64,000 nt of DNA. It comes from Marinobacter salexigens. Lineage in GTDB: Bacteria > Pseudomonadota > Gammaproteobacteria > Pseudomonadales > Oleiphilaceae. This document shows, piece after piece, positions 1 to 9,876 of the stretch. The position numbers and the translations under genes are program-made. Numbering within the stretch: position 1 is the first letter of the stretch; every line of letters starts with the position of its first letter. A model generated the notes under the pieces. The model did no database searches. It was given only the letters and a program-made list of their open reading frames with translations, and was not told the DNA's origin. Where the stretch lies: assembly GCF_018860765.1 (NCBI RefSeq), contig NZ_JAHKPV010000001.1:1105594-1169593 (forward strand). Reading direction: 5' to 3'.

Positions 1-291
1 GGTATGGCACAGAACCCTATAACCGATTATCCGGAGGGCGACAGCCCTTTTGGTTGCCGCCAAATGATCGGCACAGTGTGGGAGTGGACCAGTAGTCAGT
101 TTTTGCCTTATGACGGCTTTCGCGTAGACATGTATCCGTTCATGTCCACGCTGCAGTTCGGGGGCCACAAGGTGAGCCGGGGTGGCAGTTGTGCCTCTTC
201 ATCCAGCCTGATTCGTGGCACCTACCGTCAGGCATACTTACCCCAGAGAAACGACGTCTTTGTCGGCTTTCGAACATGTGCTCTGAAATAA
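1..291 (+). CDS. EgtB/SUMF1-like sulfoxide synthase, C-terminal fragment
   Basis: Only the last 96 codons are present; the gene starts upstream of the window. The readable residues contain the hallmark C-terminal signature of formylglycine-enzyme-fold proteins of the EgtB type: GTVWEWTSSQF near residue 24 of the visible part, then KVSRGGS and a final GFRTCAL. EgtB-family proteins are non-heme iron enzymes that join a sulfur (or selenium) donor to a histidine betaine during ergothioneine-type synthesis. The N-terminal DinB_2 iron-binding half is outside the window, so EgtB cannot be separated from close relatives such as SenA or OvoA-like proteins. It ends 13 bp from the convergent antiporter gene. 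Confidence 0.75.
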   Translation, partial: GMAQNPITDYPEGDSPFGCRQMIGTVWEWTSSQFLPYDGFRVDMYPFMSTLQFGGHKVSRGGSCASSSSLIRGTYRQAYLPQRNDVFVGFRTCALK

Positions 292-303
292 AAGCAACTG
301 AGT

Positions 304-1884
304 TCAGCTTGCTTTTTCAGAATGCAAAGCCGGTGCCTGAGTTATCCTGCTCAGAAGGTGGCTGGCCAAGGCGACCCCGGTCTCACTCATAGTTAGATAC
401 GTATTGTCTGCGCCAGCTTCACATATGCGTTCGGCCTCGTCGGCAAACATGGTGTGAGCAACAATGTAGCCGGTAAAGCCAAGTTTGCGCAGCATCCGTG
501 CGGCAATCAGTTTGGCTTCTATATCGCTCATGGCGAGTACAACCGCTTCGACAGCGGGCATGTGTAGTGCTTCCCAGAAGGTATTGTCTTCAGCGTCTGC
601 ATAAACAACATTGCGTCCTTGTGCCTGATGTCGCTCTACCTTCGCAAGGTCAGAATCCAAAGCCATCAGCCTTGCTTCTGTGGTTTGCAGCCAGTCATAA
701 GCAGCCGTGCCGGTTCGCCCCATACCCATTACCAAAATGCGAGTGTCGCCTAGAGAAATAGGGAGTTCATCCGGATGTCGCTTTTGGCTTTCAAAGCGCA
801 CAAGGCGAGGGCTTAGCCGCTCGTAAAGTGGATGCGCAAGCCGGTTCAGTGGCGCCGAAATTAAAAAAGACAATGCTACTGTGATCGCTAGGGGCACCAA
901 CCACTCGGGTAGTGCAATACTGGCAACAATTAACCCAAATTCACTGTAGTTGGTGAGTGCCAGCGAAGTGAGAAAGCCACTGCGGGCACGCAGGCGGAAC
1001 AGTAACATCAGGAAGAAGAAGAGAATGCCCTTAATCGGCAGCACAAGTGCAGCCACTATAGCAAACACAATGGCATCGGTGTCTGGTAGACCTCCTATGC
1101 CGATTTGCAGAAAGAAGCCGACCAGAAAGATCTCTTTCACACTCCAAAGCGATTTGGCCAACTCTTGACTGCGGGGGTGGTTTGCAAGAATGGCACCGAA
1201 AATCAGGGCGCCCAGCTCAGAACTGAGGCCGACCGCTTCAAAACCTAGGCCTCCAAGAACCAATGCCAGTAGCATGCCCAAAAGAACCAGTAGCTCATCA
1301 TGCCCGCTAGCATCCAGCAGTTTGAACAGTAGTGGCCGTAGCAGTGGCAAGCCAAAGACGATCAACGCCCATCCCGAAGGCGTTTGGCCTGCAGCCAGAC
1401 TCATCACCAGAAGGGCGATCAAGTCTTGCATGATCAGAATGCCGATAGACACCCGGCCGTGAAAAGCTCTGAGCTCACGCTTGTTTTCCAGTACCTTGGC
1501 TGCCAGCACGGTAGATGAGAATGACAGGGCAACGGCCAGCATAAAGGCCACGTACCATGTGATATCCAATAGCAGGTAAAGACCGGGTGCAAACACCAGA
1601 CAGGTGATGCCAAAGTGCAACAGGCTGCCACCGATCACTTCTGGCCTGATTACCGACCTTAGCTTGAGCTTCAGGCCGACGGTAAAAAGCATGAGCAGAA
1701 CACCCAGATGTGCGATGTGGGCGAGTGCCGCTGTAGGTTCTGGATAGAGAGGAATGGAAGGAGTGGCCGCAATAGCGCTGAGAACGAACCCCGCGCCCAA
1801 GTAGCCGATTAACGGCGGCAAGCCAATGCTCTTGATTAGAAGGCCAAGAACAAAGGCCAAGGAAATCCAGATAGCTTCAGGCAT
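304..1884 (-). CDS. CPA2-family cation:proton antiporter with RCK (TrkA-N) domain
   Basis: A 526-residue inner-membrane protein. Residues 1-350 form about a dozen hydrophobic segments with CPA2 features: a polar SFSST stretch near 121-125 and a QD pair near 153. A cytosolic nucleotide-binding RCK domain follows, with Rossmann motif GMGRTG at 387-392. The architecture matches KefB/KefC/YbaL/RosB-type monovalent cation/H+ antiporters, in which the RCK domain senses NAD(H) or glutathione adducts. No dedicated ancillary gene (KefF/G type) is adjacent, so gating and ion specificity cannot be stated. The ATG at 1884 has only a weak ribosome-binding site. About 108 bp without a gene separate it from the upstream hydrolase. 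Confidence 0.85.
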   Translation of the reverse strand: MPEAIWISLAFVLGLLIKSIGLPPLIGYLGAGFVLSAIAATPSIPLYPEPTAALAHIAHLGVLLMLFTVGLKLKLRSVIRPEVIGGSLLHFGITCLVFAPGLYLLLDITWYVAFMLAVALSFSSTVLAAKVLENKRELRAFHGRVSIGILIMQDLIALLVMSLAAGQTPSGWALIVFGLPLLRPLLFKLLDASGHDELLVLLGMLLALVLGGLGFEAVGLSSELGALIFGAILANHPRSQELAKSLWSVKEIFLVGFFLQIGIGGLPDTDAIVFAIVAALVLPIKGILFFFLMLLFRLRARSGFLTSLALTNYSEFGLIVASIALPEWLVPLAITVALSFLISAPLNRLAHPLYERLSPRLVRFESQKRHPDELPISLGDTRILVMGMGRTGTAAYDWLQTTEARLMALDSDLAKVERHQAQGRNVVYADAEDNTFWEALHMPAVEAVVLAMSDIEAKLIAARMLRKLGFTGYIVAHTMFADEAERICEAGADNTYLTMSETGVALASHLLSRITQAPALHSEKAS

Positions 1885-1992
1885 GAGGGGTTCTTTAAGA
1901 GGACAGATAAAACGAGTTAGCTTCTCTGTAAGGCTACCTTGTTTTCCTCGGTCATTGAAGACAATGAAGGCATAATCTCTTGCCCTTTTGTC

Positions 1993-2940
1993 TCAGCTCG
2001 CCTTCAAAATACGTGCCTTGGCAAATTCAATGAACAGTCGTGCGGACTCTTCTGGCGCTTCGATCATTGGTGCATGGCCAATGCCTTCCATTATTACCAA
2101 TTGCGAGTCGGGAATAGCCTGTTGAAAGGCCTCGCCGTTGCGGTAGTCAAGTATGCGATCTTCTTTACCCCAAACAATGAGCACAGGATCTTCAATGCGG
2201 TTTATCGCGTCGCGGAAATCCGATGTGATGCCAACCTCTTTTATGGCGGCAAAGATCACTTTGTTTACTTCTTGGTTGGCGATGGCTTTTTCTTCTAATA
2301 CGCTCAGTATCGGCCATGGAATAAAGGGCCTTTCTTCCATGGCAAAATCCATTAGGCGTTCGAAATCACCGGGTTTGCTGGGGATGAGTGGATTGTCGCC
2401 AGCGAGCACCATGCCGACCATGTCGTTCTCGTAGTCCAAAATTCCAGCGGGGTCGAACAAAACGGCTGTTTTGATTTGCTCCGGGTAAGTGGCTGCGTAC
2501 AAAGCGGTTATTCCACCCCCCATGGAATTGCCCATCATGTGCATCTCGTTGATATCAAGAGCCTCGAGAATGCGGGCAAGATGGCCAACTTGTTCCTCAA
2601 TACGGTACCCCAAATCCAGAGGCTTGCTACTTTCACCGTGCCCGGGCAAGTCTATGACATAAACATTGAAGTCGTCCGTGAGCTCGCGGGCGATGCGGTT
2701 CCAGTTATCTTTATTGGCGCCAAACCCGTGCACCAGAACAATGGTGTCGCCTTCGTTGGCTTCGGCGTTTTTTAGGTAGGCGATGCTAAGCTCACCCACG
2801 GTAATCATGTCTGCTTCAAGCCCGGCGGCGGAGCGTTCGTAGCCGATGGCGGTGTCATAGATGCTATGGCGTGAGCAAGCGCTTACCATCAATATTGATA
2901 GAAGTATAAAAATGGCAGTGTAGGGAGATTTTTTCAGCAT
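1993..2940 (-). CDS. Lipoprotein alpha/beta hydrolase (lipase/esterase-like)
   Basis: A 315-residue protein starting with a lipoprotein signal peptide (positively charged KK, hydrophobic stretch, lipobox around VSAC with Cys22), so it is probably anchored in the cell envelope. The rest is an alpha/beta-hydrolase fold: oxyanion-hole HGFG at 71-74, nucleophile elbow GNSMGG at 137-142 (Ser139), acid Asp in WGKED near 261 and catalytic His in GHAP near 289. It resembles Psychrobacter/Pseudomonas-type lipases, but the substrate is unknown. It is monocistronic, upstream of the antiporter gene and downstream of the purD terminator. Confidence 0.82.
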   Translation of the reverse strand: MLKKSPYTAIFILLSILMVSACSRHSIYDTAIGYERSAAGLEADMITVGELSIAYLKNAEANEGDTIVLVHGFGANKDNWNRIARELTDDFNVYVIDLPGHGESSKPLDLGYRIEEQVGHLARILEALDINEMHMMGNSMGGGITALYAATYPEQIKTAVLFDPAGILDYENDMVGMVLAGDNPLIPSKPGDFERLMDFAMEERPFIPWPILSVLEEKAIANQEVNKVIFAAIKEVGITSDFRDAINRIEDPVLIVWGKEDRILDYRNGEAFQQAIPDSQLVIMEGIGHAPMIEAPEESARLFIEFAKARILKAS

Positions 2941-3003
2941 TTGGGCGGTTCCAGATTGTTTGTATTTTACACCCTATGGGCGAGCTCGCTTACATTAACC
3001 CAT

Positions 3004-3031
3004 AAAAAAGCCCGGTCATTGGCCGGGCTTT
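3004..3031 (-). terminator. Rho-independent terminator after purD
   Basis: A 6-bp GC stem (GCCCGG / CCGGGC at 3010-3015 and 3023-3028) with a 7-nt loop. On the minus strand it is followed by a run of six T, 17 bp beyond the purD stop. This closes the purHD end of the long minus-strand run. The short T run on the other side may give weak activity on the plus strand. Confidence 0.85.
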
Positions 3032-3047
3032 AGCATACTGAGCGTCG

Positions 3048-4334
3048 TTACGATTTTTCTCTGGCAATGGCGCGATACGCAATGTCGTTGCGGTAAAACG
3101 CACCATCCCAACTGATGGTTTTAGCGAGCTGGTAAGCTCGGCTCTGGGCTTCTGTTACCGTATTGCCCAGTGCCGTTGCGCACAGCACGCGGCCGCCACT
3201 AGTTACCACCTGACCGTCTTTTAGGGCGGTTCCTGCATGGAACGCCTTCTCGCCTTCGGTTTCGGTTTCCGGTAAGCCCGAAATGGCATCGCCTTTGTTG
3301 TAGTTGCCGGGATAGCCTCCGGCTGCCAGAACAATACCTACGGCGGCGCGTTCGTCCCAATCAGAACTGCACTGGTCCAGTTTGCCGTCGATGGCTGCCT
3401 GGCAAAGCTCTACGATATCTGACTTCATGCGCAGCAGGATCGGCTGTGTTTCGGGATCACCAAAGCGGCAATTGAACTCGATGACTTTCGGTGCGCCCTT
3501 GGGGTCGATCATCAGGCCAGCATACAGGAAGCCTTTGTAAGGATGACTTTCCGCTGCCATGCCGCGCACAGTTGGGTAGATTACCTCGTCCATAATGCGT
3601 TGGTGCACGTCAGCGGTTACCACGGGGGCAGGGGAATAGGCGCCCATGCCACCGGTATTCGGGCCGGTATCACCGTCGCCCACGCGCTTGTGGTCCTGTG
3701 AAGTGGCCATGGGGAGAACATTTTCGCCATCCACCATCACAATAAAGCTGGCTTCTTCACCGTCGAGGAATTCCTCAACCACAACACGGCTGCCTGCTTC
3801 GCCAAAGGCGTTACCTGCCAACATATCGCGGATGGCGGTTTCGGCCTCGTCGAGGGTCATAGCCACGATGACCCCTTTGCCTGCGGCAAGGCCGTCAGCC
3901 TTAACCACAATCGGCGCGCCTTGTTTGCGAACGTAAGCCAGAGCTTCGTCTACGTCAGTGAAGTTGCCATAGCCCGCGGTTGGAATGTTCTGGCGAGCCA
4001 GAAAATCCTTGGTGAAGGCTTTGGAGCCTTCCAGTTGGGCAGCACCAGCACTGGGGCCGAATACGCGCAGGTCGCGTTCTTCGAAAAGATCTACAATTCC
4101 TGCCACCAAAGGTGCTTCCGGGCCAACAATGGTAAGGCCAACTTGGTTGTCGGCGGCAAATTTGGCCAGCCCTTCAAGGTCCAGAACGTCAATGTTGACG
4201 TTCTCAACACCCGGCTCGCGAGCAGTGCCAGCATTGCCCGGCGCCACAAAAACTGTGTCTGCATCCGGAGACTGAGCGGCCTTCCAGGCCAGAGCGTGTT
4301 CGCGGCCGCCGCTGCCGATTACCAGAATATTCAT
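3048..4334 (-). CDS. purD: Phosphoribosylamine-glycine ligase (GAR synthetase)
   Basis: 428 residues, the usual PurD length. It carries the N-terminal signature MNILVIGSGGREHALAWK, an ATP-grasp core (KADGLAAGKGV near residue 145, GGMGAYSPAP near 229) and the NCRFGDPETQ metal/ATP motif near 292-301. It catalyses the second step of de novo purine synthesis, joining glycine to phosphoribosylamine with ATP in the cytosol. It lies 48 bp downstream of purH in the same direction, the common purH-purD pair, and ends at the terminator at 3004-3031. Confidence 0.97.
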   Translation of the reverse strand: MNILVIGSGGREHALAWKAAQSPDADTVFVAPGNAGTAREPGVENVNIDVLDLEGLAKFAADNQVGLTIVGPEAPLVAGIVDLFEERDLRVFGPSAGAAQLEGSKAFTKDFLARQNIPTAGYGNFTDVDEALAYVRKQGAPIVVKADGLAAGKGVIVAMTLDEAETAIRDMLAGNAFGEAGSRVVVEEFLDGEEASFIVMVDGENVLPMATSQDHKRVGDGDTGPNTGGMGAYSPAPVVTADVHQRIMDEVIYPTVRGMAAESHPYKGFLYAGLMIDPKGAPKVIEFNCRFGDPETQPILLRMKSDIVELCQAAIDGKLDQCSSDWDERAAVGIVLAAGGYPGNYNKGDAISGLPETETEGEKAFHAGTALKDGQVVTSGGRVLCATALGNTVTEAQSRAYQLAKTISWDGAFYRNDIAYRAIAREKS

Positions 4335-4382
4335 ATCTTGTTGCCCCGTATGTTTAAAAAAGAGCTGCCTAAAGAGGTTTCG

Positions 4383-5963
4383 TTAGTGCCGGAAATGGCG
4401 CATGCCAGTGAATACCATAGCAATGCCGTGCTCGTTGGCTGCGTCGATGACTTCCTGATCCCGCATAGAACCACCAGGCTGAATCACGGCGGTAATACCG
4501 GCTTCGGCAGCGGCATCAATGCCATCCCGGAAGGGGAAAAAGGCATCCGAAGCCATGACAGAACCTTCCACTTCCAGATTCTCGTCTGCTGCTTTGATGC
4601 CAGCAATTCTGGCGCTGTAAACGCGGCTCATCTGGCCTGCACCAACACCAATGGTGCGGCCCGCGCGAGCGTAGACAATGGCGTTGGATTTCACGTATTT
4701 CGCTACTTCCCAAGCGAACAGTAGGTCGTTTAATTCCTGTTCTGTGGGCTCGCGTGTGGTGACAACCTTCACATCGGCCATGGCAACCATGCCTAAATCG
4801 CGATCCTGAACCAAGAGACCGCCGGTTACGCGTTTGTAGTCCATGGATTGGGCGCGTTCACCTTTGATATCACCGCAGGCTAACAACCTGACATTCTTCT
4901 TCGCGGAAACCAGTTCTACCGCTTCCGGTGCAATGGTTGGTGCAATAATGACCTCGACAAACTGGCGGTCGATAATCGCCTTGGCGGTTTTTGCATCCAG
5001 CTCACGGTTGAACGCAATGATGCCGCCAAATGCAGAGGTGGGGTCGGTGGCAAAAGCCAAGTCGTAGGCTTGGAGAATGTCAGCACCGATAGCAACACCG
5101 CAGGGGTTGGCATGCTTGACGATCACGCAGGCCGGGTCGGCAAACGGCTTAACGCATTCCAGAGCCGCGTCGGTATCTGCCACATTGTTGTAGGACAGCG
5201 CTTTGCCCTGAAGCTGTTTCGCCGTGGCAACACTGGCTTCCTTCGGGCTGCGCTCGGCATAGAAGGCTGCACGTTGGTGCGGGTTTTCGCCGTAGCGCAT
5301 GTCCTGAACTTTTACGAACTGGGCGTTAAAGGTACGGGGGAAGTCAGCATTGTCGTTGTCTGCGGTGCGTCCACCCAAGTAGTTGGCAATGGCGCCGTCG
5401 TAGCCAGCGGTATGCTCAAATGCCTTCACTGCAAGATCAAAGCGGGTGGCGTGGCGGAGGTGGCCGTCGTTATCGTCGAGCTCCTTCAGAACCCGGCTGT
5501 AGTCCGAGGCGTTAACCACGATGGCTACGTCGTTGTGGTTCTTGGCTGCGGCGCGAACCATGGTGGGTCCGCCGATATCAATGTTTTCAATAGCAGTAGC
5601 AAGATCGCAGTCTGGGTTAGCAACGGTGGACTCGAAGGGGTAAAGATTTACCACAACCATATCAATCGGATTGATACCGTGCTCGCCCATGATGGCGTCG
5701 TCTGTGCCCCGGCGGCCCAGAATGCCACCGTGGATTTTCGGGTGCAGGGTTTTAACCCGGCCGTCCATCATCTCGGGAAACCCGGTGTAGTCAGAGACTT
5801 CGGTAACGGGAACCTTGTTTTCTTTCAGGAGACGGAAGGTGCCTCCGGTGGAAAGTAGTTCGATACCGCGGTCGGTGAGGGCGCGTCCGAACTCGACGAT
5901 GCCGGATTTATCACTAACGCTGATCAGTGCGCGACGGACGGGGGTATTAGCCTGGTTTGCCAT
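4383..5963 (-). CDS. purH: Bifunctional AICAR transformylase / IMP cyclohydrolase
   Basis: 526 residues, matching bacterial PurH. The N-terminal IMP cyclohydrolase (MGS-fold) domain contains [17 protein letters not shown] and [12 protein letters not shown]. The C-terminal transformylase domain contains the KHANPCGVA motif (catalytic Lys-His) and ends with GMRHFRH. It performs the last two steps of de novo IMP synthesis. It follows fis and precedes purD, as in Pseudomonas. A hairpin between fis and purH (5997-6027) could moderate read-through. Confidence 0.97.
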   Translation of the reverse strand: MANQANTPVRRALISVSDKSGIVEFGRALTDRGIELLSTGGTFRLLKENKVPVTEVSDYTGFPEMMDGRVKTLHPKIHGGILGRRGTDDAIMGEHGINPIDMVVVNLYPFESTVANPDCDLATAIENIDIGGPTMVRAAAKNHNDVAIVVNASDYSRVLKELDDNDGHLRHATRFDLAVKAFEHTAGYDGAIANYLGGRTADNDNADFPRTFNAQFVKVQDMRYGENPHQRAAFYAERSPKEASVATAKQLQGKALSYNNVADTDAALECVKPFADPACVIVKHANPCGVAIGADILQAYDLAFATDPTSAFGGIIAFNRELDAKTAKAIIDRQFVEVIIAPTIAPEAVELVSAKKNVRLLACGDIKGERAQSMDYKRVTGGLLVQDRDLGMVAMADVKVVTTREPTEQELNDLLFAWEVAKYVKSNAIVYARAGRTIGVGAGQMSRVYSARIAGIKAADENLEVEGSVMASDAFFPFRDGIDAAAEAGITAVIQPGGSMRDQEVIDAANEHGIAMVFTGMRHFRH

Positions 5964-5996
5964 GGGGTCACATTCTTCACTTGGGGTGAACGAACA

Positions 5997-6027
5997 AGGG
6001 CCTCGCGAAGGGTATCCGGGAGGCCCT
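5997..6027 (-). terminator. Stem-loop between fis and purH (possible attenuator)
   Basis: An 8-bp perfect stem (AGGGCCTC at 5997-6004, GAGGCCCT at 6020-6027) with a 15-nt loop. On the minus strand it is followed by TTGTTCG rather than a clean T run. It lies 22 bp after the fis stop. It could be a partial terminator or an mRNA-processing structure separating dusB-fis from purHD. Confidence 0.4.
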
Positions 6028-6048
6028 CTTCAAGTCAGGGTTTCTCGA

Positions 6049-6366
6049 TTATAGCAGCCCGTACTGCTTGAGCTTTTTACGCAAGGTTCCGCGGTTCAGG
6101 CCGAGCATGGTTGATGCCTTAGTCTGGTTGTTGCGGGTGTACTTCATTACCTGCTCCAGCAAAGGTGCTTCCACTTCAGAAAGTACCAGTTGGTACACCT
6201 CTGTAACGGGGGCTCCATCAAGCTGGGCAAAGTAGTTTTTCAGAGCCACTTCAACGTTATCACGCAGGGTAACGGTGTTGCCGCTGCTGTTCACCGTTTG
6301 CAGTTGGTGAATATCATCGTTGGCCGGGGCGTTCAGGGTGTTGTTTGCCAAAGTCTCAGCGGTCAT
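6049..6366 (-). CDS. fis: DNA-binding protein Fis
   Basis: 105 residues. The C-terminal helix-turn-helix ([20 protein letters not shown] near 79-98) is the classic Fis DNA-binding element, ending in LKQYGLL. Fis is a nucleoid-associated dimer that bends DNA and adjusts rRNA, recombination and growth-phase gene expression. The start overlaps the dusB stop by 4 bp (ATGA), reproducing the conserved dusB-fis operon. Confidence 0.97.
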   Translation of the reverse strand: MTAETLANNTLNAPANDDIHQLQTVNSSGNTVTLRDNVEVALKNYFAQLDGAPVTEVYQLVLSEVEAPLLEQVMKYTRNNQTKASTMLGLNRGTLRKKLKQYGLL

Positions 6367-7361
6367 GCTGCGAATACCTCTCCATTTCGTAAGCCTGAAA
6401 AATACTGTTGAATACTGTTTTTCTGCTCTAGTGCATCGTCGAGCGCATTGAAGCAGTTTCGAAACTGTTTGCCGGGGTCGTGTGACTGCAAGTACCAGCC
6501 CACGTGTTTTCTAGCAATACGCACGCCCATGAGCTCGCCATAGAAGCTATGTAGGGCATTTAGGTGTTCGCTTAAAATCTGTTCCACTTCGCTCAGCGGC
6601 GGTGCCGGAAGGTGTTGCCCGGTTTCAAGGAAATGCAGTATTTCCCGAAAGATCCATGGGCTGCCTTGAGCGGCGCGGCCAATGAGCAGGCCGTCTGCGC
6701 CTGTATGCTCCAAAACGGTGCGGGCTTTCTCCGGCGATGTAATGTCGCCATTTGCAAACACCGGAATGCCAACGCTGGCTTTTACTTCGGCAATGGTGTC
6801 GTACTCCGCATCGCCGTTGTATTTATCAGCTCGGGTGCGGCCATGCACGGCCAGCGCCTGAATGCCGATGTCTTCAGCCATGCGGGCGATGGTTGGGGCG
6901 TTGCGATAGTTTTGATCCCAGCCGGTACGCATTTTTAGCGTAACGGGGATGTCCACTGCGCTGACAACCGCTTCCAAAATGTCCCGTACCAGACGCTCGT
7001 CTTTCATCAGCGCTGAACCAGCCGCTTTGTTGCAGACTTTTTTGGCCGGGCAACCCATATTGATATCAATAATTTGGGCGCCTGATTCGGCATTAAGCCG
7101 GGCCGCATTGGCGAGCATGTCAGGGTCGCCCCCTGCAATTTGCACCGATCTTGGTTCCGGCTCACCGGCATGATCCATGCGGGTTCGGGATTTACGCGTG
7201 TGCCAAAGCTTGCTGTCTGCTATCACCATTTCCGAGACTGCCAGACCCGCACCCATTCTTCGGCAGAGCAGCCGAAAAGGGCGATCTGTTACACCTGCCA
7301 TGGGTGCAACAATCAGCGGATTGGGCAGGGTGTACGGCCCGATTTTTGCCGTTGGCAACAT
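6363..7361 (-). CDS. dusB: tRNA-dihydrouridine synthase B
   Basis: 332 residues from the ATG at 7361. A longer open frame exists, but [20 protein letters not shown] matches the family N-terminus. FMN-dependent TIM-barrel enzyme reducing a uridine of the tRNA D-loop. Recognisable motifs are [30 protein letters not shown] (catalytic Cys within it), KMRTGWD and [18 protein letters not shown]. The stop overlaps the fis start. Upstream, 224 bp separate it from the DUF3426 gene. Confidence 0.95.
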   Translation of the reverse strand: MLPTAKIGPYTLPNPLIVAPMAGVTDRPFRLLCRRMGAGLAVSEMVIADSKLWHTRKSRTRMDHAGEPEPRSVQIAGGDPDMLANAARLNAESGAQIIDINMGCPAKKVCNKAAGSALMKDERLVRDILEAVVSAVDIPVTLKMRTGWDQNYRNAPTIARMAEDIGIQALAVHGRTRADKYNGDAEYDTIAEVKASVGIPVFANGDITSPEKARTVLEHTGADGLLIGRAAQGSPWIFREILHFLETGQHLPAPPLSEVEQILSEHLNALHSFYGELMGVRIARKHVGWYLQSHDPGKQFRNCFNALDDALEQKNSIQQYFSGLRNGEVFAA

Positions 7362-7585
7362 GGTTTGAATCCGTATCACAGCAGAGTAAGCAAAGGTCGG
7401 AGCTGTTCGGTTGATTAATAAATAACCGATGGCAGTTCCGAAGGGCGCTAATGATACCGCTGGGGGCACCATGATTGAAGGGGCAAGGGAGCGAAAAAAC
7501 TGATTATTTTTCGCTCTTTCTGGTTGACTTTTGTCCTACGAGATGGGGGCTGGGGTGTCGGGGTGGTTGCCTCCGGCAGTCAGGT

Positions 7586-8878
7586 TTAAGGCGCGTAGGG
7601 TTGGAATATTATGTTGTAGTTAACTGCGTCCCGACCAGGGTCGCGGATACTAATGGCAATGCGCACAGGGGTCTCGACGGGCATACTTTTGAGCGCTTCG
7701 GCTTCGCCAGCAAGGTATTCTTCAGGTGTGAAAATACTCTGTGCGACAACGTCTCCGTTCAAATTGGAGAAGGTAAGCGCGATAGCCGGGAAAGGTTGCT
7801 GGAAATCCGCACGGTTAATGATGACAGCATCCACCACTAACTGATTGCGGTTTTCTGGATCGGTACGAACCACAAGTTTGCGGCTTTGGATGGCATCGAC
7901 GTTGATTATAGGTTCCAACTCACAGCCTGCTAGTTCGCAGCCCTTTTCATAAAACGGTCGCAATTCGGGTATCGCCGACAGTCGGTCAAACTGGAACCAG
8001 GTGATTTGTGCAACCAACACACCGATAAGGCCAAGCACAATGACCGACCAAACCGCAGTGCGTAGCCAACCTCTATTGTTGCCACCTAAGGATACCGGCT
8101 CGTGCCTAAGATCACCGAAAGGTGCTTCAGCTGCGAAGCGCTCACCTTTGAGTGGGCGCTCGGGCTCTAGCTCTGTGTCCTGCTCTTGGTCAAAAGACTC
8201 AAGTGCTAGGCTGGATTGATCATCATCGAAAAAGTCCGATGTGTCTTTGTGTCCCTTGTTATCTGGGGTTTGAGCGGGTACCTCCGGATCCGGTGCAGGT
8301 TCAAGAGGTGGCTGTAGCTCATATTCCAGCTCCGCATCGGCTTGCTTCTCTGGTTCCGCCTTTACTGGCGGTTTGTCCGAATCAGGAGTGGTATCCGCGC
8401 TTTTTTCCGGTGCATTGTCCTCTTGAAGGATGGCTTCAGCCCAGCTCTCATCGACGCCTTCTGAGATATCGTCGTCGACGGTGTCATCTTGGGCGGAAGG
8501 TGCCCGGTCGTCGAAGCTACGAAAGCTGTCGCTCAGCTCGTCATCCGAAAAGGTCAGTTTGGTGCCTGCATAGCGACCTTCTTCGGCATCTTCTTCGGGA
8601 TTGTCTGCGAAGACGAAGTTGTCTTCGGTTGTATCGCTGGAAAAACCGCTGGCAGGTTGATTCGGTTGCGTACCCTCTGAGGGCTTTTTGCTGCTTATCT
8701 CAGAGGGCGTTTTCGGAGTGGCAACTGTTGCGCTTGTTACCTTGTGCTCAATCGCATTAAAAACATCCATGCAGTGGCCACAACGCACCTTACCCTTGGC
8801 AACGCCAAGCTGCTCATCGGTCACCCTGAAACGGGTAAGACATTTTGGGCACTGGGTTTGCAGGCTACTTTGGGTCAT
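7586..8878 (-). CDS. Zinc-ribbon (MJ0042) / DUF3426 membrane protein
   Basis: 430 residues. The N-terminus is an MJ0042-type zinc ribbon with CPKC at 10-13 and CGHC at 33-36. A long acidic, low-complexity linker rich in D, E, P and S follows to about residue 250. A single transmembrane helix (WLRTAVWSVIVLGLIGVLV) then leads into a C-terminal DUF3426 domain that should lie in the periplasm. The function is unknown. The same gene sits between prmA and dusB in Pseudomonas, so the neighbourhood is conserved rather than informative. Confidence 0.88.
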   Translation of the reverse strand: MTQSSLQTQCPKCLTRFRVTDEQLGVAKGKVRCGHCMDVFNAIEHKVTSATVATPKTPSEISSKKPSEGTQPNQPASGFSSDTTEDNFVFADNPEEDAEEGRYAGTKLTFSDDELSDSFRSFDDRAPSAQDDTVDDDISEGVDESWAEAILQEDNAPEKSADTTPDSDKPPVKAEPEKQADAELEYELQPPLEPAPDPEVPAQTPDNKGHKDTSDFFDDDQSSLALESFDQEQDTELEPERPLKGERFAAEAPFGDLRHEPVSLGGNNRGWLRTAVWSVIVLGLIGVLVAQITWFQFDRLSAIPELRPFYEKGCELAGCELEPIINVDAIQSRKLVVRTDPENRNQLVVDAVIINRADFQQPFPAIALTFSNLNGDVVAQSIFTPEEYLAGEAEALKSMPVETPVRIAISIRDPGRDAVNYNIIFQPYAP

Positions 8879-8951
8879 GCTTCGTTCCTGAAAGCGACTG
8901 GGCTACGAACTAAAAGAAGAGCTGAGAGTTTAGTCTTTAAGTCGCCCTTCG

Positions 8952-9848
8952 TCATCTGTCGTTGCGTCGTCCGGTTAGGCGCACCCATTCTTCGCGCTGT
9001 TCCGGTTCGTCCATAACGAACCAGGGTTCGTAGGCTGCCATGACCTCGCGGGCCTGATTCGACAGTATTCCCGAAAGCACCAGATCACCTCCTTGATTGG
9101 TTAGCGCGGCAAGATGCGGCGCCAGACTAATCAATGGCTGTGCGAGAATGTTCGCCAGCATGACATCTGCCTTGGTGTCCGGCTCATTTTCCGGAAGGTA
9201 GAGGTCCAGTTTGGATTCGTCTACGCCGTTGCGACGAGCGTTCTCACGGCTTGCTTCCAGCGCCTGAGGGTCGGTATCCACGCCCACAACGTGGTGGGCA
9301 CCCAGAAGCAGTGCCGCCAGGCCGAGTATGCCCGAGCCGCAGCCGTAATCAGTAACCTGTTTGCCACTCACATCCATGCCATCTAGCCATTCCAGACAGA
9401 GCGCGGTGGTGGGGTGTGTGCCTGTGCCAAAGGCCAGCCCGGGGTCGAGCATGAGATTAGCGGCATTTGGGTCTGGTGCTTCATGCCAGCTTGGCACTAT
9501 CCACAAGCGCTCGCCGAACTGCAGTGGATGAAAGTCATCCATCCAGGCTCGCTCCCAGTCTTTGTCCTCCACCAGAGTAACGTCGATTTCTGAGAGGGAT
9601 TGCTGGGTTTGCTGGTGCCAAGCGTTGCGCACGTCTGCACACAGCTGGTCTATGTCACGGTCGGACTGAAAAAGCCCGGTTACCGTTGTTTGGCTCCACA
9701 AGGGCGTGGTGCCGGGGTCGGGCTCGTATAGGGGTTGGTCTGCAGCATCTTCCATGGAGACGGCGTCTGCGCCCATCTCCATAAGCAGATCTTCAAGCTG
9801 ATCCGCAGTATCGGGATCAGCAGGGATCTGAAGTTGTATCCAGGGCAT
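8952..9848 (-). CDS. prmA: Ribosomal protein L11 methyltransferase
   Basis: 298 residues. PrmA has a small N-terminal substrate-recognition domain and a C-terminal SAM-dependent methyltransferase. Visible are the PrmA signature DPGLAFGTGTHPTT, SAM-binding motif I DYGCGSGILGLAALLLGA and the NILAQPL catalytic-loop motif. It trimethylates L11 in the cytosol. It lies 28 bp after accC, in the order accB-accC-prmA shared with many gammaproteobacteria. Confidence 0.96.
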   Translation of the reverse strand: MPWIQLQIPADPDTADQLEDLLMEMGADAVSMEDAADQPLYEPDPGTTPLWSQTTVTGLFQSDRDIDQLCADVRNAWHQQTQQSLSEIDVTLVEDKDWERAWMDDFHPLQFGERLWIVPSWHEAPDPNAANLMLDPGLAFGTGTHPTTALCLEWLDGMDVSGKQVTDYGCGSGILGLAALLLGAHHVVGVDTDPQALEASRENARRNGVDESKLDLYLPENEPDTKADVMLANILAQPLISLAPHLAALTNQGGDLVLSGILSNQAREVMAAYEPWFVMDEPEQREEWVRLTGRRNDR

Positions 9849-9876
9849 AAGTCTTCCCGCATTGAGATGCAGGAGG

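Noticed and set aside
3921..4724. Long plus-strand open frame (about 267 codons) over purD/purH
   Set aside because: It is antisense to two unmistakable purine genes and shows no recognisable domains; a shadow of their codon bias.
5070..5858. Plus-strand open frame of 262 codons inside purH
   Set aside because: Antisense shadow of a fully conserved gene.
8152..8760. Plus-strand frame of about 200 codons rich in Arg, Cys and Ser
   Set aside because: Antisense to the acidic linker of the DUF3426 protein; its composition reflects the repetitive GAA/GAC codons opposite.
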